From JALZAI01 sp038212215 (lineage in GTDB: Bacteria > Actinomycetota > Actinomycetes > Mycobacteriales > Jatrophihabitantaceae), in the NCBI GenBank assembly GCA_038212215.1, contig JBBQUT010000024.1:10730-74729 (forward strand): a stretch of DNA of 64,000 nucleotides. Direction: 5' to 3'. Below the pieces are notes generated by a model. It saw nothing but the letters and a program-made list of their open reading frames with translations. It was not told the origin of the DNA and made no database searches. How positions within the stretch are numbered: position 1 is the stretch's first letter; each line of letters opens with the position of its first letter. Below are positions 45,208-52,733 of the stretch, in pieces. A program made the translations under genes and the position numbers.

Positions 45208-45248
45208 CGCTGTCACTTTGCGTCGCTGGACCGGCACGTCTCTTGATG
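45208..45248 (+). promoter_or_regulatory. Second copy of 41-bp conserved promoter-like block
   Basis: Begins CGCTGTCACTTT and ends TCTCTTGATG, 43 bp before ATG 45292. See the copy at 42451. It starts 14 bp after the hydrolase stop, so the VirB-like genes downstream can be transcribed on their own. Confidence 0.65.
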
Positions 45249-45291
45249 GGAGCAACTCCCATTCACCAGGCCTACTCAGGAGGAGCACCAC

Positions 45292-45690
45292 ATGATCAAC
45301 ACCATCACCACCGGGGCCACGACGGAGCACGCGGAGCTGGTACACCGACTCACCGACCAGGTCGCCGCGCTGCCGACCCGCGCCGTCGACCTGGCCCGCG
45401 AGGTTGCGCGCGGCGCCAACTCGGTCGTCCTCGCCGGTCCCGTGCCGACGGTGAACCCGACGGAGCCGCCGGGCGGCGCAAAGGTGATGACGGTGGTGGG
45501 CTGGGTCGGCTGGGGCGTGTTCGCCGCCTCGATCGCCGGCGTGCTGGTCATCTGCATCAAGATGGCCACCAGCGCCCACCGCAACCGCTCCGGTGACGGC
45601 GGCGGCGAGGAAGCGGGCAAGCTGTTCTGGCCGTTGCTGGCCTGCATCGTCGGCAGCAGCGCCGGGTCGATCCTCGGCGTGGTGGCCTGA
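45292..45690 (+). CDS. Two-helix membrane protein, VirB2/TrbC-like candidate
   Basis: 132 residues; strong site CAGGAGGAG before ATG 45292. An amphipathic N-terminal half is followed by transmembrane helices VMTVVGWVGWGVFAASIAGV and LFWPLLACIVGSSAGSILGV joined by a short charged loop. Small two-helix proteins at the head of VirB-like operons usually correspond to the pilin-like VirB2/TrbC subunit. The identification is from topology and place only. Confidence 0.6.
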   Translation: MINTITTGATTEHAELVHRLTDQVAALPTRAVDLAREVARGANSVVLAGPVPTVNPTEPPGGAKVMTVVGWVGWGVFAASIAGVLVICIKMATSAHRNRSGDGGGEEAGKLFWPLLACIVGSSAGSILGVVA

Positions 45691-46508
45691 TGCTGCTGCG
45701 TTCACCCGGCAGCAGAGTCAGAAGCGCGGCCGACAGCGACGGGCCGGATGACGAGCCCGGCCCATCCCGCTGGACGAAGGCGGGGACTGCGTGCGCGGTC
45801 ATCTTCGGCGCGATCCTGCTCAGCAGCATCGGCATCATCGCCTCCAACCGGACGGGCGGCGACTCGACGGCCGCCGGTCGGGAGCCCGCGGCGAGCGTGC
45901 CGGCCATCGGCACCGTCCGGGCACCCCCGCGCCCGAGCACGACGGACAGCGCCGGCTCGCCGACACCTGCGGAGGTGACCTGGCTGCAGGTCGGTCTGGG
46001 CGCGTTGCCGTTCTCCGGCACTGCCGGGCCGGCGAGGATCCGCGCGGGCGTGCCGTCCGGGTTCGCACACACCCAGGCCGGCGCGGTACAGGCCGCGATC
46101 CAGATCCTCGGCCGGCTGTCCTGGTCGGCGCAGACCAAGGCGTCGATGCAGGCCGTGGTCACCGCCTCGACGACCCCGTCGGCGCAGGCGCAGGTGGTCC
46201 TCGGCTACGGGCCGCCCACCGACCCGTCGGTCATCCCGCAGGTCGCCGGATTCCAAGTCGTCGCCTACACCGACACGCAGGCGATCGTGAATCTCGCCCT
46301 GCGGTTCAACGGGGTCCTGCGGGTCTCGCCCGCCACCATGCGATGGGTCGCGCCAGCAGGCAGCTTCGGCGGCGGGGTCGCTGGCGGTGCCGGTGACTGG
46401 AAACTCGCCGGCGCGCCAGGCCCGCTGGGCCAGACCAGCTGGGCTGCGCTGGACGACCTCACCGGCTACATCTTGTTCTCCGGCCAGCCCACGAAGGCTG
46501 GTGATTAG
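45690..46508 (+). CDS. VirB8/TcpC-like conjugal transfer protein
   Basis: 272 residues. A cytoplasmic N-terminus, one transmembrane helix (TACAVIFGAILLSSIGIIAS), a linker and an extracytoplasmic domain (ARIRAGVPSGFAHTQAGAVQ, then FQVVAYTDTQAIVNLALRFN, then DWKLAG). The VPxGFAHTxxGAVxAA stretch recurs in conjugal transfer proteins of actinobacterial elements; NTF2-like VirB8/TcpC folds have this build. Overlaps the preceding stop by one base. Confidence 0.7.
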   Translation: MLLRSPGSRVRSAADSDGPDDEPGPSRWTKAGTACAVIFGAILLSSIGIIASNRTGGDSTAAGREPAASVPAIGTVRAPPRPSTTDSAGSPTPAEVTWLQVGLGALPFSGTAGPARIRAGVPSGFAHTQAGAVQAAIQILGRLSWSAQTKASMQAVVTASTTPSAQAQVVLGYGPPTDPSVIPQVAGFQVVAYTDTQAIVNLALRFNGVLRVSPATMRWVAPAGSFGGGVAGGAGDWKLAGAPGPLGQTSWAALDDLTGYILFSGQPTKAGD

Positions 46509-46510
46509 CC

Positions 46511-47677
46511 TTGTGCAGCATCAACCCGCTGTCCTGGGGCGGCTGCGTCGGCGACGCGCTCGGCCACGCCGCGGGCGGCCTGGCCTCAGCCGGGTTCGAC
46601 GCCGTGGTGAAGGAGTTCGCCAAGGGCGTCGGCAACATCGTGCAGACCCTCGCGACCTTCTGGACCGATGTCCCGACCGAGCACCTGTCCACGGCCGCCG
46701 GGACCCCGGTCGGCATGCTCACCGCGATGCTGGACTGGGTGATGCTCGCGGTCGGGCTGCTGAGTATGTTGCTCGTGGCCGCGCGGATGGCGTTGACGCA
46801 CCGCGGTGACGCGTTGACCGACGCGGGCACCGGCATCGTCCGGTTCATCCTCGTCACCTCCTGCCAGGTACCGGCGGTCGCGCTGCTGGCCGGGGCCGGC
46901 GACGAGTTCAGCAGATGGATCATCAACACCGCCGCCGACGGCAATTTCGACGGCCGGGTCGCCGCCGTGTTCGGCACCGCCCTGGCCAGCGGCCCGCTGG
47001 GCACGGCGGTGGTGTTCATCGGCTGCCTTCTGGCCATCGTCACCTCGATCGCGCAGGTGATCGCGATGGTCGCCCGCAACGGTGTCCTGATAATCACCGC
47101 GGCCGCCAGCCCGGCCGCCGCCGCCGCCGCGATCTACAAGGGCAACGAGGAGATGTGGCGCAAGCTCTGGATGTGGCAGCTGGTCTTTGTGCTCTACAAG
47201 CCGGTCGCGGCCACCGTGTACGCCGCGGCGTTCGTGACGATCGGCAACGGTAAGTCGGCCACCGACCAGCTGTCCGGCCTGGCGCTGATGATCATGTCGG
47301 TGCTGGCCCTGCCGGCGCTGCTGCGGCTGATGATGCCGATCTCCGCGCGGATGAGCGCCGGCGGCGGTGGCGGAGCCCTCGCCGGCGCCGCGATCGCCGC
47401 GTCCGGTGTCGGAAGCGTGCTGGCCGCCCGGCACAGCGGGGGCGGCGGGAGCAGCAGCGGGGGGAGTGGCGGGTCCGGGCCACAGGGGCCCTCGGGTGCC
47501 GCGGGAGTGAACATCTCCGCGCCAGGTGCCGCCACGGCGGCGGGCGCCGGGGCTTCCGCTGGTGCCGGCGCGGCGGCGGGGCCGCCCGGCATAGCGATCG
47601 GCGCGGCAGTGCAGGCGGTCGGTGCGGTCAAGGGCATGGCCGAATCCGCGGCCGCCGCCGGGACACAGGAGAAGTAG
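46511..47677 (+). CDS. VirB6/TrbL-like polytopic membrane protein
   Basis: 388 residues, apparently from a TTG start at 46511. About six hydrophobic helices between residues 75 and 285 (LDWVMLAVGLLSMLLVAARM, AVVFIGCLLAIVTSIAQVIA, NGVLIITAAASPAAAAAA, LALMIMSVLALPALLRLMM) are followed by a Gly/Ser/Ala-rich cytoplasmic tail. The motif NGVLIITAAASPAAAAAAIY with MWRKLWMWQLVFVLYKPVAA is typical for actinobacterial type IV secretion channel proteins. Two bp separate its stop from the next ATG. Confidence 0.82.
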   Translation: MCSINPLSWGGCVGDALGHAAGGLASAGFDAVVKEFAKGVGNIVQTLATFWTDVPTEHLSTAAGTPVGMLTAMLDWVMLAVGLLSMLLVAARMALTHRGDALTDAGTGIVRFILVTSCQVPAVALLAGAGDEFSRWIINTAADGNFDGRVAAVFGTALASGPLGTAVVFIGCLLAIVTSIAQVIAMVARNGVLIITAAASPAAAAAAIYKGNEEMWRKLWMWQLVFVLYKPVAATVYAAAFVTIGNGKSATDQLSGLALMIMSVLALPALLRLMMPISARMSAGGGGGALAGAAIAASGVGSVLAARHSGGGGSSSGGSGGSGPQGPSGAAGVNISAPGAATAAGAGASAGAGAAAGPPGIAIGAAVQAVGAVKGMAESAAAAGTQEK

Positions 47678-47679
47678 CG

Positions 47680-49176
47680 ATGACCTTGCGCGACAACAAC
47701 CGCGGCAACGGTCCGCAGCCGGGCAGCTCCGATTTCGGCAACTGGCAGCGCTCGGCGAACATCGGCCTGTTCGGGATGAACCCGGTCGTGAGCTTCGCCG
47801 GCCTGGTCCTAGTCCTCGGCGCCGGCGGCATGATGATGTTCCTCGGGCCGCTGCCGGCGGTGATCTACCTGGTGATCGCCGCCGTGGTCTACGCGCCGCT
47901 GGCGGTCAAGATCGAGGGCAAGTCGGTGTTCGCGCGGCTGGTACGCCGCGGCAGCTTCCGGCGCGCCCGCCGGCGGCGGGAGACCACCTACCTCGGCGGC
48001 CCGCTGTCGCCGCAGCCGAAGGGCCGGTTCCGGCTGCCCGGCCTGCTGGCCGCCACCCGCCTCTACGCCGCGACCGACGCCTACGGCGAACCGTTCGGGT
48101 TCCTGCGGATCCCGGTCACCAACTCCTATCCGGTGATCGTCCGCGCGAACGCCGACGGCGACGCCCTCGTCGACGCCGCCACGATCGACACGATGATCGG
48201 CACCTGGTCCGGGTTCCTGCAGACCGTGCCGCAATGGCCCGATGTCAAAGCGCTGTCGGTCACCATCGAGTCGGTGCCTGACCCCGGCCACAAGATCGGC
48301 ACCGAGATCGACCGCATGCGTACCGAGCACCCGGTGTCCCCGTTCACCGAGCAGGTGTTCGGCGAATTACGCGACGCGGCCGGAGTCGGCTCGGCGGCAC
48401 AGCACACCTGGCTGTCGATCGTCATCGACGCCGACCGCGGAAAGGACAAGCGCAGCGTGGAGGACATGGCCACCGAGATCGGCACCCAGCTGCCCGACAT
48501 CATTGGTGCGCTGGCCGGTACCGGTGCTGGGGCCGCGGTGGCGATGCGACCCGGCGAAGTCGCCGCGACGGCGTGGGCGGCGTTCCACCCCGAGGAAGCC
48601 GCCGATCTCGACGACACACACGGACACGCCGAGCTGGACTGGGAATCGGTGGGCCCGTCGGCCGCCCAGGAGCTCTGGGACCGCTACCGGCACGACTCCG
48701 GGATCTCGGTGTCCTGGGTGATGGAAGGCGCCCCCCGCGGATCAGTGAAGGAGACCGTGCTCAAACGCCTCCTCGAACCGCACCCGCACCTGCCCCGCAA
48801 GCGGGTGACGATCTACTACCGGCCGCTCGATCCTGCCGGAGCCGCGCAGTGGGCCGACCGGCAACGCAACATCGTGGCCACCAACCACGGCCAGAAAGCC
48901 GCGGTGCGCGAGTCCTCCACGCTGCAGGCCGAGGCCAACGCCCGCGACGAGGCTCGCGGCGCCTCCGTCGAGCGGTTCGCCGTGATCACCACGATCACGG
49001 TCACCGACGCCGACCAGCTGCGCCGCGCGATCAAGGCCGTGCGCAACCTGCATGCTGGCGCCCGGCTGGAGATGCGCCGCGCGTACGGCCAGCAGTCCGC
49101 CGCGTTCTCTGCCGGACTCGGTCTGGGTGTGCTGCTGCCCGACCACATCACGCTGCCAAAGGTGCTAACCGAGTAG
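47680..49176 (+). CDS. SCO6880-family conjugation protein
   Basis: 498 residues; two bp after the preceding stop. Two N-terminal transmembrane helices (VVSFAGLVLVLGAGGMMMFL, LPAVIYLVIAAVVYAPLAV), then the family body: TTYLGGPLSPQPKGRFRLPG, FLRIPVTNSYPVIVRANADG, HTWLSIVIDADRGKDKRSVE, WVMEGAPRGSVKETVLKRLL and KRVTIYYRPLDPAGAAQWAD. SCO6880-type proteins sit next to the VirB4 ATPase in Streptomyces-type conjugation loci and probably form its membrane partner. Here no VirB4 follows, and the operon ends. Confidence 0.88.
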   Translation: MTLRDNNRGNGPQPGSSDFGNWQRSANIGLFGMNPVVSFAGLVLVLGAGGMMMFLGPLPAVIYLVIAAVVYAPLAVKIEGKSVFARLVRRGSFRRARRRRETTYLGGPLSPQPKGRFRLPGLLAATRLYAATDAYGEPFGFLRIPVTNSYPVIVRANADGDALVDAATIDTMIGTWSGFLQTVPQWPDVKALSVTIESVPDPGHKIGTEIDRMRTEHPVSPFTEQVFGELRDAAGVGSAAQHTWLSIVIDADRGKDKRSVEDMATEIGTQLPDIIGALAGTGAGAAVAMRPGEVAATAWAAFHPEEAADLDDTHGHAELDWESVGPSAAQELWDRYRHDSGISVSWVMEGAPRGSVKETVLKRLLEPHPHLPRKRVTIYYRPLDPAGAAQWADRQRNIVATNHGQKAAVRESSTLQAEANARDEARGASVERFAVITTITVTDADQLRRAIKAVRNLHAGARLEMRRAYGQQSAAFSAGLGLGVLLPDHITLPKVLTE

Positions 49177-49502
49177 GTATCAAGGTGCTGCTCGATCGGA
49201 TGTCACCGCGCCGCAGCAGGCAAAGATCCGTCTGGTGTGCCGTCGTAGCTGCGTTGACGTGCACTAATGAGTCGTATTGGGTGCCGGGCGCGTAGGCACG
49301 CCCGCGGACTGCCGTCGCCGCCTGCGTTCAGCCCGCACGAGTCGCATGACTTATCGTCGCTTGCGCACCGACTCAACGAGGTTTTGCACCTGGCTGGACT
49401 AGTTGCGGGATCTCGGTTCGCTTGCTGACGACCCCGAGTAGATCACGCGAACAGTCGCGGGATGAGCGAGCTGGCGGCCACGCCGTGGGCTTACCGACAT
49501 GC
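49177..49502. other. Gene-free interval at the end of the transfer operon
   Basis: No supported gene. GTGCC and GGCAC (49278-49298) could form a weak terminator hairpin. In complete loci a VirB4 ATPase gene would begin here, so the interval may contain the breakpoint of a deletion. Confidence 0.4.
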
Positions 49503-51353
49503 TTAAGCCGAGTAGTCGTCGTGGACGGCGACTTTCGCGAGTTCGATGTGTCCGTCGGGCGTCCGCCAGAAGTGCAGCCGGCGGGCGGACGGGGTGTTGA
49601 CTTGCAATGAGACGCGCCAGCCAGTGGCGCCGTCATCGCGTACCCGCTGTCGTGCGTTGCCCGCTCCGGATTCACGCAGCCGGTGTAGCTCCCTGCCGGC
49701 GTTCTTTTCGGCCAATCCGGTGAGTATCTCCACAACGACTTCGACGATCTTCGGCCGTTTGATTCCCTCGAGTTGATCGACACTCCGGAGGAAGTCTTGG
49801 CCGAGCGTGTACGCACGAAGGGGCCGCTCGGATTTCTCCGCGGCCGGGATTCGCCGCGCCCAGGCTGCGGCTACTTCGAAGGTGAATTGATCGACGGGGT
49901 CAAGGAACCACGGCCCTTCATCGGCGAGTTCCATCCCGGTCTGCGTTCGGCTGCCCCGCAGGTTCTTCCTGCTCGTGGCCAGCTGGCGTTCCAGCCGCTC
50001 GACCTGGTCACGGAGCCTATTGCGGTGTGTGAGGAGTTCGCGGTTCTCCTGGATGAGGTCGCGCAGCTTCGCGTCAAGCTCCTGGAGCCGCTCCCTCGCC
50101 TCGATCAGTTCAACCGGCGGTTGAGGGGTGGCGGGGCTCGGTGACGGCGGAGCGGGCTTGGGGGCAGGTGCCACCACGTTCGGGGTGTGCACTACGGGCG
50201 CAACGGCTGTCGGGCTTGTGGCGGCAGGGGTCGGCGCAGCAGGTCGGCGCTTGCGGTCGAAGATCGACGGATTCGGGACCGTCTTAGCCGGGGCGGGTGC
50301 GGGCGCGCTCGGCTGCGCAGCCGTGGGAGCGGTCGCAGACGCGGTTGACTCGCCCCGTTCGGCGGTCGGCTCCCGGTCGTCCCGGTGCTCTGCCTCTGCG
50401 TCGACGTCGGTGTCGACTTTTGGGAGTCCTTCTACCAGCCACGGCGGTCCGCCCTCGATCAGGCTGAAGGCCGCGACGGTCACTTCGTCGTCATCGACGT
50501 CCCAGAGCCGAAGCTTCCACGGCTCGCGGGATTCGATTCGCGCTCTCAACACCTCGGACGGAGACATCAGTGTGTCGAGCGTGTCGAGGTCGTTCAGGGT
50601 GACGTCGATGAGGGTGACCTCGACCGGCAGGTCGGGGTGTAGCGAGAGCGTGGCGACGTTTTCGCTGACGGCGTCGACGCGTGCCAGCACAATCTCGCCG
50701 GCCCGGTAGGGCAGTGCAGCGGCGGGACGCAGCATCGCGCGGATGTCGAGGCGATTGGCATCGTCCGCGGCGCCACGGACGGTCATTCCGTTGACGAGAA
50801 GCCGTTCGATCGGCAGATCGGGCACCGCCAGTTCGCCGACGATGCTCACCACCGACCCGCCAGTGGTTCGGACGAGAGCGCGACCGGCGATGAGCTTGGT
50901 CACGGTCCCCTCGACCGGTCGGATGACACTGGCTCCGGCGGCGGTTTGGCCGAGCAACCCGGCCGCCGCGGCCATATGAAGAGCGTCGTCGATGAGCGCT
51001 TGCGTCGCGGCAGCGCCCTCACGGGCGTCGAACGCAAAGCGCAGGGGCGACTTCTTGACGTCGCCTACCCATTCGACGCCAACGGGGTAGACGCGGCCAG
51101 CCCCACCATAGACTTGCGTTCCGGCGACCATCGCCGCCGAGAACGCCCACGAAACGGCACCCGTGGGGATAGTGACGACCTCCACCAAGTCGCCGACCTC
51201 GTTGAAGATCTTGGCCGCATCGATGTAGGGGGCGCCTCGGCTGGCTGGGCTGGACACGACGACGACCGGCCGCACACGGCTGGCATCGTTCAACTCAGCA
51301 GCGAGCAAGCTGGCTTGCTCGACCGTCCCCACGTGCCTCATCGCCTGCACCAT
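49503..51353 (-). CDS. Unrecognised 616-residue protein: S1/OB-like repeats, linker, coiled coil
   Basis: Residues 1-~120 form a globular alpha/beta domain (VRPVVVVSSPASRGAPYIDA, GAVSWAFSAAMVAGTQVYGG). From ~150 to 310 two OB/S1-like segments follow (GTVTKLIAGRALVRTTGGSV; AGEIVLARVDAVSENVATLS), typical of RNA binding. A Pro/Ala linker (~325-410) leads to a coiled coil (~415-470: EARERLQELDAKLRDLIQEN, RLRDQVERLERQLATSRKN) and a C-terminal ~140-residue domain that ends RRLHFWRTPDGHIELAKVAV. That ending resembles small beta-sheet domains of RelE-like or other nucleic-acid-binding proteins, but this is not secure. No signal peptide. The gene is alone on its strand. Function unknown; an RNA-sensing defence role is speculative. 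Confidence 0.8.
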   Translation of the reverse strand: MVQAMRHVGTVEQASLLAAELNDASRVRPVVVVSSPASRGAPYIDAAKIFNEVGDLVEVVTIPTGAVSWAFSAAMVAGTQVYGGAGRVYPVGVEWVGDVKKSPLRFAFDAREGAAATQALIDDALHMAAAAGLLGQTAAGASVIRPVEGTVTKLIAGRALVRTTGGSVVSIVGELAVPDLPIERLLVNGMTVRGAADDANRLDIRAMLRPAAALPYRAGEIVLARVDAVSENVATLSLHPDLPVEVTLIDVTLNDLDTLDTLMSPSEVLRARIESREPWKLRLWDVDDDEVTVAAFSLIEGGPPWLVEGLPKVDTDVDAEAEHRDDREPTAERGESTASATAPTAAQPSAPAPAPAKTVPNPSIFDRKRRPAAPTPAATSPTAVAPVVHTPNVVAPAPKPAPPSPSPATPQPPVELIEARERLQELDAKLRDLIQENRELLTHRNRLRDQVERLERQLATSRKNLRGSRTQTGMELADEGPWFLDPVDQFTFEVAAAWARRIPAAEKSERPLRAYTLGQDFLRSVDQLEGIKRPKIVEVVVEILTGLAEKNAGRELHRLRESGAGNARQRVRDDGATGWRVSLQVNTPSARRLHFWRTPDGHIELAKVAVHDDYSA

Positions 51354-51880
51354 CTACGCCTCCCGTGCAAGCAAGCATCCCGGACACCCCTGACAGTTGG
51401 TCAACGCAGCGATCACACCAATTCAGCGAGGTCAGGCCCGGCATCCTGAATCGCCGCGGTCGCGCTCGTTCGGGCGCATCGGGTCTGTCGGCCGTCCAGC
51501 CACCGCGCCTCACCCGCCAGGAGCGATGAGCGTCCGCGTCCACCGTAGAACAGCATTGACACCGTCAGTGGGAGCACAGAATTGCCTTAACGACCCCGTC
51601 GGTCTGCATGATGTCGACTGCGAGAACTGCATGCAAAACGAGCGTTATACGTCTCGCCACAAGTCGCGGTTCCCCGACGCCCAGAATCACCGCAGACGTC
51701 CGCAATAAAATTTTGAACGCCGCCAATGAATGCTGCACACATCCGCCGATCTCGAGCACACGGTTCGGGACAGCGGCCCGCGCAGATCGGACCGTATGGG
51801 CAAGCGATTCGGCATTCAAGGCAGCCCCTGGTCGGGCCTCGGGTGGCGTAGGAGTCGCCGTCGACCATCACCATTAGCAT
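51354..51880. other. Gene-free interval between divergent genes
   Basis: About 530 bp, with lower GC between 51550 and 51720 (for example CCGCAATAAAATTTTGAACG near 51698). No ORF with a ribosome site or family pattern. It should contain the promoters of both the 616-residue gene (left) and the DUF2971 gene (right). Confidence 0.45.
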
Positions 51881-52720
51881 GTGATCGTGACCTACGCGCC
51901 ACCAGCGCTGCTGTACCACTACACCAGTGCCGATGGCGTGCTCGGCATCCTTGGCCGACGCGAGATGTACGCGAGCGACCTTCGATTTCTTAATGATGCG
52001 CGCGAACTGACGTTTGCTCGCGATGTGGTAGTTGCGCGACTCAGGCAGGCCGCCGATGAGCTTGAGGCGCACCCAGACGACGACATCGGTCGCGTCGAGG
52101 CCCGAGTGAACCTCATGCGCAATTGCTCCTACGAGGCCGATCGCGTGTCTGAGTGGCTGCAGATCTTCGTCGCGTGCTTCTGCGAAAAGGGCGACCTGCT
52201 CAGTCAGTGGCGCGGCTATGGCCAGACGGCCGGATACGCACTCGGATTTGATCGTGCAGCTTTAGAGAACTCAATCGGCGAGAGTGCCACTCTGCGGAAG
52301 GTCGTCTACGGGGATGCGGCCGCTCCCCAGCTGACCGAGATGACCGAAACAATCATCGCCCACCCTCCGATGGCTCATGCCGGTTCGCGCGGAATGCTAC
52401 TGGCCGAACACGGAGTCGTTCCCATGGTCGTTCACGTGAAGGATTCTGCCTTTGAGGAAGAGCGAGAGTGGCGCCTGGCGACAACGCGATACGTCCATGA
52501 CGGTGGCCCGGGCAACGACGCAGTCAGACATCGCGGTGGCAGGCTCGGGATCACGCCCTATGTTTCAGTAGGCTTTGATCGCGCGGCGTTGCGAGAGGTC
52601 CGAATTGGGCCCGGTCCCCACCCGGGACTGCGTCGGGACGGGCTTAAGTCCTTTCTGGCAAGTAATGGTTACGAGGATGTCGACGTGACCCTGTCCGCCG
52701 TTGCAACAACGTTTCGCTAG
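51881..52720 (+). CDS. DUF2971 family protein
   Basis: 279 residues from GTG 51881 (GTG 51887 is equally possible). Family marks are LLYHYTSADGVLGILGRREM at the N-terminus, FVACFCEKGDLLSQWRGYGQ in the middle, FEEEREWRLATTRYV and VRIGPGPHP. DUF2971 proteins are scattered among genomic islands and phage-defence neighbourhoods; some share an ADP-ribosyltransferase-like fold, with the YHYT and E-E-R-EW positions as candidate active-site residues. Biochemical activity is not established. The gene stands alone, with an IS110 transposase 13 bp beyond its stop. Confidence 0.85.
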   Translation: MIVTYAPPALLYHYTSADGVLGILGRREMYASDLRFLNDARELTFARDVVVARLRQAADELEAHPDDDIGRVEARVNLMRNCSYEADRVSEWLQIFVACFCEKGDLLSQWRGYGQTAGYALGFDRAALENSIGESATLRKVVYGDAAAPQLTEMTETIIAHPPMAHAGSRGMLLAEHGVVPMVVHVKDSAFEEEREWRLATTRYVHDGGPGNDAVRHRGGRLGITPYVSVGFDRAALREVRIGPGPHPGLRRDGLKSFLASNGYEDVDVTLSAVATTFR

Positions 52721-52733
52721 TTCGCCACGCGCC

